Made by a program: the position numbers and the translations under genes. The notes beneath the pieces are model-generated. The model saw only the letters and a program-made list of their open reading frames with translations. It was not told where the DNA came from and ran no database searches. Below, piece by piece: positions 9,336-17,777 of a DNA stretch of 64,000 bases (positions are counted from its first letter, which is position 1; the number at the start of each line of letters is the position of its first letter). The DNA comes from Moraxella macacae 0408225 (GTDB lineage Bacteria > Pseudomonadota > Gammaproteobacteria > Pseudomonadales > Moraxellaceae): positions 744,001-808,000 of the forward strand of contig NZ_ANIN01000002.1 in assembly GCF_000320365.1 (NCBI RefSeq), read 5' to 3'.

Positions 9336-10142
9336 TCACTGTTTGGGTTTTGGGTTTTGGTTGATTGGTTTTACATGACTGGGTGGTTTTGGTGTTAAGG
9401 CAAATTGCCACACAATCGGTTCATCATGATACGTAAAACTTAACACAACACCTGCTGGCAATTGCTGATAAGCGGTTAAATCTTGCAAATTGTCATTGGC
9501 TTTTTGGGCGGTATTGGATTGGCTGTTGTTTTGATTTTGTGCGTTGCTTTGATGGTTTTTATAAAGATTTGTTCTGTTTTGGGCAAATTCAATGCTCTGA
9601 TTGTCGGGAAATTGATTGACAATTTCTGGTGTGTCGGTTGCACTCCATGCTGTCCATTTGATGTCTTTAACTTCGGTTAACAGTACGCTTTGGCTGGCAT
9701 GGTTATTTGCTGTATTTTGGTGAAGATCGTAACTGCGCTGTTTAACCAGTGCGTTATTTTGACTAACATAACGAATTTTTGTCAAGGCTTGTGATACATT
9801 AAAACGCGGATCAGGGTTTGCAAAACGGATAAAACTTACCTCTTGGGCGTTTAGGCTAAAAGTCGGTGTGATGGTTTGTGCTTGATTGGCTAAATTTTGG
9901 TTGCTCGGTATAGCCACATAGCTTGTAACTTGGGAAAAATCTTGGAAAAGCTGTAAATAAGCATACTGTAATTGGCTTAATTGGTCAACTTGTATTTTGG
10001 TGCGTTGCTGAGTTTTGCTTAAGCTATCCATAATCTGCCAACCTGACAAGGCAAGCATTGCAAAAATCAACATTGCCACCAACAACTCAATCAAGGTAAA
10101 ACCCTGCATCGCTTGATAATTTGGTGTTGGTGAATGTTGCAT
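9336..10142 (-). CDS. gspJ: Type II secretion minor pseudopilin GspJ
   Basis: GspJ is a minor pseudopilin of the GspH-I-J-K tip complex. The N-terminus has a 14-residue leader ending in Gly followed by FTLIELLVAMLIFAML, the prepilin-peptidase site with Glu at +5, and a hydrophobic helix. At 268 residues it is longer than usual. A run rich in Asn, Gln and Ser (about residues 185-215, including NAQNQNNSQSNTAQ) and a Pro/Lys/Asn-rich tail look like low-complexity additions. It follows gspI with 56 bp of repeats between. Confidence 0.9.
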   Translation of the reverse strand: MQHSPTPNYQAMQGFTLIELLVAMLIFAMLALSGWQIMDSLSKTQQRTKIQVDQLSQLQYAYLQLFQDFSQVTSYVAIPSNQNLANQAQTITPTFSLNAQEVSFIRFANPDPRFNVSQALTKIRYVSQNNALVKQRSYDLHQNTANNHASQSVLLTEVKDIKWTAWSATDTPEIVNQFPDNQSIEFAQNRTNLYKNHQSNAQNQNNSQSNTAQKANDNLQDLTAYQQLPAGVVLSFTYHDEPIVWQFALTPKPPSHVKPINQNPKPKQ

Positions 10143-10162
10143 GTTATTGCCTGCGTTTGGTT

Positions 10163-10213
10163 GCTTTATTGCTTGGTTGTTTTATTACTTGGTTTGCTTT
10201 ATTGCTTGGTTGT
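10163..10213. repeat. Duplicated 18-bp unit spanning the gspI stop codon
   Basis: The 18-mer gctttattgcttggttgt is present exactly at 10163-10180 and 10196-10213, with a diverged copy between. The right-hand copy encodes the last codons of gspI and its stop TAA, so the left-hand copies lie downstream of the gene and repeat its end, including the stop. Confidence 0.85.
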
Positions 10214-10582
10214 TGGTTTTAACAACACGCCGTCTACAGTAACGATACTATTTTTTACCACACCATCTGCAACTGGGGCAACACTGATCGTAATTTGACG
10301 AAAGGCATTGTCGGTAGTAGATTCAACAGGACTAATCGTTACTTGCCACTCTCGCCCTTGTGCTTGGATTGTTTCGGTTTTTGCGTTGGTTAACCATTGT
10401 TGTTTGATTTTAAGTTCAGCCAATGTATTTTGGGCAACAAAATTTGCCAAAGTGCGCGTTTTCATATTGCCAACTGAATTCACATAACTACGCCCAGCGT
10501 TGCTTGCTGCAATTGCCACTACCGCCAAAATCGTCAAGGCAACCATCACCTCTAAAAGCGTAAAACCAAGTTGTTTGTTCAT
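10199..10582 (-). CDS. gspI: Type II secretion minor pseudopilin GspI
   Basis: This 127-residue minor pseudopilin has a very short leader (MNKQLG) before FTLLEVMVALTILAVVA, the standard prepilin-peptidase site with Glu at +5. The C-terminal domain with FVAQNTLAELK and WQVTISPV fits GspI. It starts 3 bp after the gspH stop, so the two are translationally linked. Confidence 0.92.
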   Translation of the reverse strand: MNKQLGFTLLEVMVALTILAVVAIAASNAGRSYVNSVGNMKTRTLANFVAQNTLAELKIKQQWLTNAKTETIQAQGREWQVTISPVESTTDNAFRQITISVAPVADGVVKNSIVTVDGVLLKPTTKQ

Positions 10583-10585
10583 GAT

Positions 10586-11188
10586 TTATTCTGCCTGCTT
10601 CTCTATCGCCCCTGAAGCATTGATGATAATTGGATTGGCAACGGGATAAATTTTATCGTCATTGGTATTTTGTTTTTGCAATTGAATTTGTACCGCTGTT
10701 GCCTCACCTGTGCCAAACCACACAACCGGAGGTGCGTCATTGCCTTGCAAATAAGTTGGCAATTGACCGTCTGTTGCCCTATCTAAAGGCAAAATATCCA
10801 CACGCACGTCATTTGGTATATCAAGCGGACTGATTGTTTGATCCAACACCCAAGTTGGTGGATTTTTCTCCAAGTTTTTGGTAAAAGCATTTTGTAACTT
10901 TACCACAACCAGTTGTGTCGGCTGATCGTCTTTTGCCAAGCGAATTGCCAAACCATACGGCTGCATCTGTTCGGCGGATAATAAACGCACATAACGAACG
11001 TTGCTTTGCAAATGTTCATAAAACGCCAAATTTTTACGATTATCACCACTGCCTACCGACAACGTCATCATGCCTGCAAACACTGATAAAATCACAATCA
11101 CCACCATCACCTCAACCAAGGTAAAACCCATTTGTTTTGTCAAAAGCTGTGTTGTAAGGTTTTGTGTTTTTAAACGGTTGTTTGCCAT
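10586..11188 (-). CDS. gspH: Type II secretion minor pseudopilin GspH
   Basis: GspH is the pseudopilin linking the tip complex to the rod. This 200-residue protein has a 21-residue leader (starting MANNRLK) ending in Gly before FTLVEVMVVIVILSVFAG. The downstream text DNRKNLAFYEHLQSNVRYVRLLS matches the GspH fold. It is first in gspH-I-J-K, with its start 21 bp downstream of the tetR stop. The other machine parts (GspC-G, L, M) are not in the window; in Acinetobacter the type II genes are also scattered. Confidence 0.88.
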   Translation of the reverse strand: MANNRLKTQNLTTQLLTKQMGFTLVEVMVVIVILSVFAGMMTLSVGSGDNRKNLAFYEHLQSNVRYVRLLSAEQMQPYGLAIRLAKDDQPTQLVVVKLQNAFTKNLEKNPPTWVLDQTISPLDIPNDVRVDILPLDRATDGQLPTYLQGNDAPPVVWFGTGEATAVQIQLQKQNTNDDKIYPVANPIIINASGAIEKQAE

Positions 11189-11235
11189 GTTAAATCATTG
11201 TGTTTTCAATCATTGTGTTAAGTCATTGTGTTTTA
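11189..11235. repeat. Degenerate 13-15 bp repeat across the tetR stop codon
   Basis: Words of the type cattgtgttttaa/caatcattgtgttaa recur three to four times. They encode the repetitive C-terminus of the TetR protein (HDTLKHNDLTQ) and continue past its stop to the start of gspH. Confidence 0.65.
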
Positions 11236-11851
11236 AAGTATCGTGCTTTAAGTCATACGCTGGATATTGTTTGGGCAAATCCAAAACTTGTTGCACCAAA
11301 GTCAAGCGTAAAGTATCACGCCTGCCTAAATAACGCTGATAAAAACTGGAATTTAACAAACCTGCCCCACCCTGTCCTATAACCCAAATCGTCGCCAAAT
11401 AATCACGCGTCGTCATTAAGCTGTTTTGTGCCTGCAAATACGCACTGGTAATATTAATCAGTTGTTTCATGCGTTCACGCCGAATCGCATACAATTCACC
11501 AAACAAGCGGTTAAGCCCTGTGGCTGAATTTGCCAAACGCTGTTCAATTTGGCTTAACAACATCGTCTGCTGTGGATTTAACAAATAATACAAAATCATG
11601 CGTGCCACACCTGCCGATGCATCATCACCAATTTGGCTATTGGCAAGCAACAGCTCTTCATTGCGAATGATGATCCTAAGAAACAATTCATCTTTGCTCA
11701 CAAAATGCTTGTACAGCGTTCCTTTGGCAAGATCCAATTGATCCGCCAAACTGTCTAGCGTAATATCACCTTCGCCTGACTCCAGCAATAACTGTTCAGC
11801 GGTGGCTAAAATACGCTCTTCGCGGTGTTTAAATTGTTGTTGACGGTTCAT
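11210..11851 (-). CDS. TetR-family transcriptional regulator
   Basis: This dimeric DNA-binding repressor family member is 213 residues from MNRQQQFK. The N-terminal helix-turn-helix is clear: EERILATAEQLLLESG, then ITLDSLADQLDLAKGTLYKHF and SKDELFLRII. The C-terminal ligand domain is not recognisable to a known effector. Upstream ATGs at 11860 and 11881 are possible; the first lies in a 9-bp duplication (tcatcaatg). The C-terminus ends in the repeat KHDTLKHNDLTQ. The target is unknown; it sits just upstream of gspHIJK in the same direction but need not control it. Confidence 0.85.
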   Translation of the reverse strand: MNRQQQFKHREERILATAEQLLLESGEGDITLDSLADQLDLAKGTLYKHFVSKDELFLRIIIRNEELLLANSQIGDDASAGVARMILYYLLNPQQTMLLSQIEQRLANSATGLNRLFGELYAIRRERMKQLINITSAYLQAQNSLMTTRDYLATIWVIGQGGAGLLNSSFYQRYLGRRDTLRLTLVQQVLDLPKQYPAYDLKHDTLKHNDLTQ

Positions 11852-11992
11852 TGATGACATTGATGACACTAATCCACACAAAATTTCAAAAATAACGTCT
11901 GTATAATACCTGACTGATAAGTCATTTTCCAGTTATTTTTTGCAAATTTATGGTTATTAATTGGTTGGTTGTTTAATTGGTTTGTTTAATTG

Positions 11993-12814
11993 TTATGTAT
12001 ATTGATTTAATAAATTGTCAAAATTATCATTGGTGATTTTGGCAAATTTTTCTAATGGAATATCGTATAATTTGGCTAAAAACTCCGCCACATATGGCAC
12101 AAACGCCGGTTCGTTCGGCTTGCCACGCTTTGGTATGGGAGCAAGATAAGGGCTATCGGTTTCTATCAAAATCCGATCAAGCGGTAATTTTTTGGCAACT
12201 TCTTGTAAATTGGTGGCGTTTTTAAAGGTAACAATGCCTGACAATGAAATGTAAAATCCCAAATCCAACGCTTTTTTGGCGGTGGCATAATCTTCGGTAA
12301 AACAATGAATAATGCCATGCTCTGCTTTTTCAGCAGCCAACACATCAAGGGTATCACAGCGAGCATCGCGCGTATGCACGATAATGGGTTTTTTTAGGGC
12401 TTGACTGACATGAATGTGCGTGGAAAAACTGGATTTTTGTTCGTTAATATGCTCTTTTGACCAATAATAATCAAGCCCTGTTTCACCAATCGCCCAAACA
12501 TCGCAATCTTTTGCCAAATCCAATAACCGCTCAAAGGTAACTTCATGCAACGTGTCTTGACAAGGGTGAATCCCCACACTCATGCCAAGGGTTAAACCGT
12601 CAATGGGCGTTTTAACGATCGATCGGATATCCTCGTATTCATCAAAATCGCACATAATTGCCATAATGCGATGCACCTTAGCGATTTTGGCTGCTTGTAA
12701 GGCGTTTTGAGTTGTGGCATGTTTTGCCAAATCCAAACGGTTTAAATGGGCGTGAGTGTCGGTAAACCAAGTGTCGGTAAACCAAGTGTCGGTAAGCATA
12801 GTATCAGTAAGCAT
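11993..12814 (-). CDS. tatD: TatD-family metal-dependent hydrolase
   Basis: TatD-family proteins are TIM-barrel metallohydrolases; several are DNases. The family ligands are visible: DTHAHL for the first His pair, IGETGLDYYW, PIIVHTRDA, GIIHCFTED and LIETDSPYLAPIP. At 273 residues it is slightly long because the N-terminus is a fourfold pentapeptide repeat ending in TDT (MLTDT twice, WFTDT twice), the last leading directly into HAHLN. ATGs occur in the first two copies (12814 and 12799), so the true start is uncertain. The next gene in this direction is tetR. Confidence 0.88.
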   Translation of the reverse strand: MLTDTMLTDTWFTDTWFTDTHAHLNRLDLAKHATTQNALQAAKIAKVHRIMAIMCDFDEYEDIRSIVKTPIDGLTLGMSVGIHPCQDTLHEVTFERLLDLAKDCDVWAIGETGLDYYWSKEHINEQKSSFSTHIHVSQALKKPIIVHTRDARCDTLDVLAAEKAEHGIIHCFTEDYATAKKALDLGFYISLSGIVTFKNATNLQEVAKKLPLDRILIETDSPYLAPIPKRGKPNEPAFVPYVAEFLAKLYDIPLEKFAKITNDNFDNLLNQYT

Positions 12815-12815
12815 A
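12756..12815. repeat. Four tandem 15-bp units encoding the tatD N-terminus
   Basis: Units 12756-12770 and 12771-12785 are identical (gtgtcggtaaaccaa). Units 12786-12800 and 12801-12815 are variants ending in gcata, each holding an ATG on the minus strand. The period is 15 bp, so the reading frame is kept. Confidence 0.92.
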
Positions 12816-12901
12816 GTACTTAATCAATAAATTATGTTAATAAACATAAAATTTTAGCACACATGCAACACACTTGCCACCAATTATCCGCTACATTTTC
12901 G

Positions 12902-13066
12902 CTAAATTTCCATCATTTCAAAATCCGCCTTGCCCACGCCGCAGTCAGGGCACAGCCAATCGTCAGGAATATCCTCCCATTTTGTTCCTGCCACAATGCC
13001 ATGTTCAGGACTGCCCACCGCTTCATCATAAATCCAACCGCACACGATACACTGGTATTTTTTCAT
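12902..13066 (-). CDS. Rubredoxin
   Basis: This 54-residue one-electron carrier binds a single iron with four cysteines. Both CxxC knuckles are present ([11 protein letters not shown] near the N-terminus and [11 protein letters not shown] near the C-terminus), with the usual WEDIPDDW between. The start is the ATG at 13066 (MKKYQC), which gives the normal rubredoxin length; the ORF extends upstream without conserved sequence. No rubredoxin reductase or alkane hydroxylase gene is nearby, so the redox partner is unknown. Confidence 0.95.
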   Translation of the reverse strand: MKKYQCIVCGWIYDEAVGSPEHGIVAGTKWEDIPDDWLCPDCGVGKADFEMMEI

Positions 13067-13225
13067 CAAAAACTGCCTACTTTTTTGCCAAAAATAAAAA
13101 ACAAAGTTTACATTCATTCACTATTTTTAGCAAGAGAAAATATTTAAATTTTATTAAAAAAACCGTATAATAAGCCCTTACTTTTGTATTTTTGTAACAA
13201 TTTACCAAACCCAATGGGCAACTTC

Positions 13226-13780
13226 ATGATCAAACACAACACCATTAAGCACAACACGCAAAACACAAAAAACCACCCTTTTTGGCAAATTATCCGCACC
13301 ATAGACAACTTTCCAAAACCTGGCATTGAATTTTATGACATCACCCCCTTACTACAACATCATGTAACCGACGTTACCGATGCGTTATTAACATGCCTAC
13401 CAAATGGTTTGTTTCATGATATTGACTGCCTTATTGGCGTTGAATCGCGCGGTTTTTTGTTTGCCAGTTTGCTATCGGGGCGTACTGGTAAAGGCATGAC
13501 TGTTGCACGCAAAGCAGGCAAATTACCGCCGCCTGTGGTGCGTGAAGATTATGCGTTGGAATACGGTACAGACAGCCTAGAAATACTAAAAAACACCGAT
13601 CCTGCTATCCGTAAGGTATTGATTGTAGATGATATTTTGGCAACAGGTGGCACACTAAAAGCCACTGCAAAACTTTGTCAATCTGCAGGCTATGACGTTG
13701 TTGGTGCGTTGGTATTGATTGATTTGGTGGATTTGCACAAAGATTTAGGTCTGCCTGTGTTTAGTGTCTTACAAGCCTAA
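13226..13780 (+). CDS. apt: Adenine phosphoribosyltransferase
   Basis: Apt converts adenine and PRPP to AMP in purine salvage. From ATG 13226 it is 184 residues, close to the E. coli length. The family landmarks are PKPGIEFYDITPL, GVESRGFLFASLL, ARKAGKLPPPVV, YALEYGTDSLEI and the PRPP-binding loop VLIVDDILATGGT. The first residues contain a duplicated IKHNT element that looks like a recent in-frame duplication. Upstream ATGs at 13214 and 13184 are in frame but not needed. It converges on the methyltransferase gene. Confidence 0.94.
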   Translation: MIKHNTIKHNTQNTKNHPFWQIIRTIDNFPKPGIEFYDITPLLQHHVTDVTDALLTCLPNGLFHDIDCLIGVESRGFLFASLLSGRTGKGMTVARKAGKLPPPVVREDYALEYGTDSLEILKNTDPAIRKVLIVDDILATGGTLKATAKLCQSAGYDVVGALVLIDLVDLHKDLGLPVFSVLQA

Positions 13781-13787
13781 TTCGCCG

Positions 13788-14594
13788 TTAAGCATAGCTT
13801 CGTTGTCTTAAAATCTCATACAAACACACCGATCCTGCCACGCCAACATTTAAACTTTCTTGACCGTTTGGTTGTGGTAGGGCAAGTTTGTGCGACTTAT
13901 CCAATAAAACCTTATCCACGCCTTGACCTTCATGACCCATTAATAACGCTAAAGACTGCGTTAAATCAGTATGATAAATCACGCTATCACTGTGGCTGCT
14001 GGTGGCAAATAGCGGTATTTTAACATGCTGTAAAATCTGTTCAATGCTTGTATTTTCATAAATGGTTAAGCTAAAATTTGCCCCCATACTCGCTCGCAAA
14101 GTCTTAGGACTGTATGCTTGAGCTGTCCCTTGGGTACAAATTACCACACTAAATCCTACTGCCGATGCCGTTCGAAACAGCGTACCAAGATTGCCATTAT
14201 CCTGCACACCATTAACAATCAAGCAATCTGTGTCTATTTTTTGGTTTAGCTTAAGATTTGGCGTATCAATCATTGCCATAATCGGTAAACACTCGCCAAG
14301 CGTGCGGATTTGTTTGTACAACCCATCACTGATGGTTAAAATTTTCACCGCATGAACGCATGCCATCTGATGAATACGTCCAATCAATGTATCAATTTCA
14401 GCATTGTTTAAACCGCTTTCACTCACAATCACAGTGTTTGGCAATAACTTGGCATTTAAATAAGCGTCCAATAAATGCACCCCTTCAATCACCGTCTGAT
14501 TTAATTTTTTACGCATTCTGGCTTGAGTCAAAAGTGCGTTGGCGGTTTTGATGCTAGGATTGTCTTTGGAACTGATGATAGGATAAGCGGTCAT
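13788..14594 (-). CDS. TrmH/SpoU-family RNA 2'-O-methyltransferase
   Basis: This 268-residue protein has the three SPOUT signature motifs: NGVQDNGNLGTLFRTASA (motif 1), LLMGHEGQGV (motif 2) and LPQPNGQESLNVGVAGSV (motif 3), which form the knotted SAM-binding fold. The N-terminal part (ISSKDNPSIKTANAL ... VIEGVHLL) resembles the substrate-binding domain of the rRNA methylase group (TsnR-like/RlmB-like). The target nucleotide cannot be assigned. It converges on apt with 7 bp between stop codons. Confidence 0.87.
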   Translation of the reverse strand: MTAYPIISSKDNPSIKTANALLTQARMRKKLNQTVIEGVHLLDAYLNAKLLPNTVIVSESGLNNAEIDTLIGRIHQMACVHAVKILTISDGLYKQIRTLGECLPIMAMIDTPNLKLNQKIDTDCLIVNGVQDNGNLGTLFRTASAVGFSVVICTQGTAQAYSPKTLRASMGANFSLTIYENTSIEQILQHVKIPLFATSSHSDSVIYHTDLTQSLALLMGHEGQGVDKVLLDKSHKLALPQPNGQESLNVGVAGSVCLYEILRQRSYA

Positions 14595-14648
14595 TGATTT
14601 TCTAAATACCTTGATATTTTTTAATACTTTTGTTTAATTTTTGCAAAA

Positions 14649-15638
14649 TTATCCCATTTCTACATGCAATTTTTTTATATATTCAACTTCATTTTTTGCC
14701 CCCAATACCACAGGCACGCGCTGATGAATACTGGTGGGTTTAATGTCCAAGATACGGTTTAGCGCATCGCTGCTGGCACCGCCTGCTTGTTCAATGATAA
14801 AACTCATCGGATTAGCCTCGTACATAAGGCGCAATTTGCCCGCTTTATTGGCAAATTTGGTATCAAATGGATAACTAAACAGTCCTCCGCGCGTTAAAAT
14901 ACGATGCACATCACCTACCATCGCCGCTATCCATCGCATATTAAAATCTTTGCCACGCACGCCCGCCTCGCCTGCGTTGCACTCATCAATATAGCGCTGC
15001 ATTGGTGGCAACCAATAACGATAATTAGAAGCATTAATGGCATATTCTTTGGTATCAACTGGCACATTGACACGGTCTTTGATTAGGATAAACTGGCGTA
15101 AGTTTGGGTCATAGCTAAACATCACAACCCCATCACCTGTGGTTAAAGCCAATATGGTACTGGTACCATATAAGACATAACCTGCCGCCAATTGCTCTGT
15201 GCCTTTTTGTAAAAAATCGTCATCTGTGGCTGTTTGTCCTTGATTGTTGTAGGGCAAAACAGAAAAAATCGTACCTACAGCCATGTTAATGTCAATATTG
15301 CTCGAACCATCTAAGGGGTCAAATAGCACCAACACTTCGCCCCCACAATTAGCCGCGGTTGCATGATCAAGCTCTTCACTTGCCACGCCAGCACAGTATT
15401 TGTTATTAGCAAGGGCATTTAGCAACAATTCATTGGCAATGACATCGAGTTTTTTTTGTTCTTCACCTTGCACGTTTTGGTTGCCAGCTTCGCCTAAAAT
15501 ATCCGCCAATGCTCCACGTTTAAGCAGTTCGCTAATCTCTTCACAAGTGTGTGTAAGTGTAGCAATGACAGATTTAACCGCAGGTGTGGCATTGTGTTTG
15601 GCAAGATAATCACCAAGCGTGGTAACATGAATCAACAT
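14649..15638 (-). CDS. fbp: Fructose-1,6-bisphosphatase, class I
   Basis: Fbp hydrolyses fructose 1,6-bisphosphate to fructose 6-phosphate, the committed gluconeogenic step. The 329-residue protein has [13 protein letters not shown], the metal-binding [32 protein letters not shown] and [15 protein letters not shown]. Length and motifs are normal. Together with the acetate and alanine transporters in this window it fits growth on non-sugar carbon, which is inference from content only. Confidence 0.95.
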   Translation of the reverse strand: MLIHVTTLGDYLAKHNATPAVKSVIATLTHTCEEISELLKRGALADILGEAGNQNVQGEEQKKLDVIANELLLNALANNKYCAGVASEELDHATAANCGGEVLVLFDPLDGSSNIDINMAVGTIFSVLPYNNQGQTATDDDFLQKGTEQLAAGYVLYGTSTILALTTGDGVVMFSYDPNLRQFILIKDRVNVPVDTKEYAINASNYRYWLPPMQRYIDECNAGEAGVRGKDFNMRWIAAMVGDVHRILTRGGLFSYPFDTKFANKAGKLRLMYEANPMSFIIEQAGGASSDALNRILDIKPTSIHQRVPVVLGAKNEVEYIKKLHVEMG

Positions 15639-15695
15639 GATTTTTCCTTATAGACTGATTAATTTTTTGAAATTTTCATTGAAAGCCAACAATGA

Positions 15696-16061
15696 TTAAT
15701 CGGGTTTTTTACCAATTTGCAGGTATTGTTGAAAATTTTTTGCATAATCTTCAATATTATCGGATAACATTCGCTCAAAATTTTTGGTAAAATGCTCAAT
15801 AATATCGTCTTTTTCTTTTAGATAATCACTACCCTTGACAAAACCCATAGCCGCCACCCATGCACTAAAACGCGCGGTTGCATACAGCATCGATGCGTTG
15901 ATCTTTCCTGCATGTCCGGTCTTATCACGCAGATCGTTTGCCAAATTAATAAACGCATCGGCACGTTCATAAAAAGCGTGCATTTCGTCATCTAACTTAT
16001 TATCTAACTTATTGTTATCATTGATTTTTTCGGTATTTTTACTGGGTGATTGTTGACTCAT
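15696..16061 (-). CDS. DUF3144-family protein
   Basis: This 121-residue soluble protein begins with a polar Asn/Lys/Asp-rich segment (containing a KLDNKLDDE repeat) followed by the conserved DUF3144 text FYERADAFINLANDL, the ASMLYATARFSAWVAA helix and a C-terminal FERMLSDNIEDYAKNF. The function of this family is unknown. It lies between metK and fbp on the same strand. Confidence 0.8.
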   Translation of the reverse strand: MSQQSPSKNTEKINDNNKLDNKLDDEMHAFYERADAFINLANDLRDKTGHAGKINASMLYATARFSAWVAAMGFVKGSDYLKEKDDIIEHFTKNFERMLSDNIEDYAKNFQQYLQIGKKPD

Positions 16062-16160
16062 AGAGGTACTTTTATTTTGACAATGTTTAATTTTGACAAT
16101 TGGTTGCTTAAATTAAGTTTTTTAACGCTATGGGCTGACAAACAACCCATGATACATTGA

Positions 16161-16208
16161 TTTAACAACAATAATAATTTAGCAACAATAATTTAACAAC
16201 AATAATAA
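16161..16208. repeat. Tandem AT-rich repeat downstream of metK
   Basis: tttaacaacaataataa occurs at 16161-16177 and 16192-16208 with a shorter variant between, close to the metK stop. Confidence 0.7.
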
Positions 16209-16226
16209 TGCAGCAAAGCTAAAAAA

Positions 16227-17393
16227 TTATAAACCTGCACAGGCTTTTAACAAATCGGCTTTGTCGGTTTTCTCCCATGTAAAAGCAATGTCTGAACCTG
16301 TGCGTCCAAAATGTCCGTAACTTGCGGTTTGTTGGTACATCGGTTGCAACAAGTTTAGCATGCGCGTGATACCATATGGACGCAAATCAAAATGAGTGCG
16401 AATAAGCTCAATGATCTTATCATCACTAATTTTGCCTGTACCAAAAGTATTAATCGAAATAGATGTTGGTTTGGCAACACCAATTGCATAGCTCACTTGA
16501 ATTTCACAACGATCTGCAAGCCCTGATGCCACAATATTTTTTGCCACATAACGCCCTGCATAAGCCGCTGAACGATCGACTTTTGATGGATCTTTTCCTG
16601 AAAACGCACCACCGCCATGACGTGCCATACCGCCGTAAGTATCTACGATAATCTTGCGTCCTGTTAATCCTGCATCACCAACAGGCCCTCCAATCACAAA
16701 CAAACCTGTTGGATTAATGTGAAATTGAGTGTCTTTATGCAACATTTTGGCAGGAATAACCGCTTTAACAATTTCTTCTATGACCGCTTCGTGCAAATCC
16801 GCTTGTGAAATATCAGGATCGTGTTGAGTTGACAACACAAGTGCATCAATAAACGCAGGTTTTACACCATCATAACGCACAGTAACTTGGGCTTTGGCAT
16901 CAGGACGCAACCACGGCAATTTGCCATTTTTACGCAATGTAGCTTGTTTTTCCATTAAACGATGTGATAATTGAATGGGTGCAGGCATTAACACATCGGT
17001 TTCATGACTGGCATAACCAAACATTAAACCTTGATCGCCTGCACCTTGTTCTTCAGGTTTGGCACGATCAACACCTTGGGCAATTTCAGGCGATTGTTTG
17101 CCAATCATATTAATCACTGCACAAGTTGCCCCATCAAAACCCAAATCCGTGTGATTATAACCTACTTTAAGCACAGTATCACGCACGATTTTTTCAAAAT
17201 CCACGTTGGCCGTTGTGGTAATTTCACCAGCCAACACAACCGCCCCAGTTTTCACAAGGGTTTCGCACGCCACACGCGCATGCAAGTCTTCTGCCAAAAT
17301 TGCATCTAAGATCGCATCTGAAATTTGATCAGCAAGTTTATCCGGGTGGCCCTCGCTTACCGATTCAGAAGTAAAAAGTGAATATTCACGCAT
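16227..17393 (-). CDS. metK: S-adenosylmethionine synthetase
   Basis: MetK makes S-adenosylmethionine from ATP and methionine. The protein is 388 residues from the ATG at 17393 ([19 protein letters not shown]), preceded by AGGA at 7 nt. The conserved [24 protein letters not shown]-like region ([12 protein letters not shown]), [11 protein letters not shown] and [19 protein letters not shown] loops are intact. I see no SAM riboswitch in the long leader; instead it contains the 16-bp array described below. Confidence 0.97.
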   Translation of the reverse strand: MREYSLFTSESVSEGHPDKLADQISDAILDAILAEDLHARVACETLVKTGAVVLAGEITTTANVDFEKIVRDTVLKVGYNHTDLGFDGATCAVINMIGKQSPEIAQGVDRAKPEEQGAGDQGLMFGYASHETDVLMPAPIQLSHRLMEKQATLRKNGKLPWLRPDAKAQVTVRYDGVKPAFIDALVLSTQHDPDISQADLHEAVIEEIVKAVIPAKMLHKDTQFHINPTGLFVIGGPVGDAGLTGRKIIVDTYGGMARHGGGAFSGKDPSKVDRSAAYAGRYVAKNIVASGLADRCEIQVSYAIGVAKPTSISINTFGTGKISDDKIIELIRTHFDLRPYGITRMLNLLQPMYQQTASYGHFGRTGSDIAFTWEKTDKADLLKACAGL

Positions 17394-17777
17394 AATTTTT
17401 CCTATTGCCAAAATGATTAATTAACACCGCTTAATCACTTTGCAAACCTATCTCCAATATTAATCGTATTATAAAATAAAGGAAAGTCACTTTTTTGGTT
17501 TTTAAACAGATTTGATCAAAAAAGAGCAAGTTTGCAAAATGATTAACAAAATGATTAACAAAATTAGTGATTGGTGATTAATTTGACAAATTTGTTAACT
17601 TTTTAAATCACTTAAAAATTAAACCACTTAAAAATTAAACCACTTAAAAATTAAATCACTTAAAAATTAAATCACTTAAAAATTTTAACACTTGTCAAAC
17701 TTAACCGTTTATTATAAGCCAAATTTCATATATACGCCATTAAATTTATTTCAAGTCGCCTAAAAATTTTTTTAGGT
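17394..17777. other. 384-bp AT-rich spacer between zapE and metK
   Basis: The spacer contains a 12-bp duplication (caaaatgattaa at 17535-17546 and 17547-17558), the five-copy 16-bp array and little else. A metK promoter is expected here, but no clear one was picked by eye. There is no ORF with coding character. Confidence 0.6.
17605..17684. repeat. Five tandem 16-bp units upstream of metK
   Basis: The unit aaatcacttaaaaatt (with aaaccacttaaaaatt in copies 2 and 3) runs without interruption through 17605-17620, 17621-17636, 17637-17652, 17653-17668 and 17669-17684. It lies about 210 bp upstream of the metK start. Confidence 0.95.

Noticed and set aside
11210-11851. TetR as local regulator of gspHIJK
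   Set aside because: It is in the same orientation with no recognisable operator palindrome in the short gap; the link is proximity only.
12874-13170. 98-residue frame opposite the rubredoxin gene
   Set aside because: It is antisense to a clear rubredoxin gene and has no family features.
17605-17684. CRISPR-like array
   Set aside because: The units are directly adjacent, with no unique spacers, and no cas genes are nearby; it is a simple tandem repeat.
17394-17777. SAM riboswitch in the metK leader
   Set aside because: No conserved SAM-I, SAM-II or SAM-IV core could be read; the leader consists mainly of AT-rich repeats.
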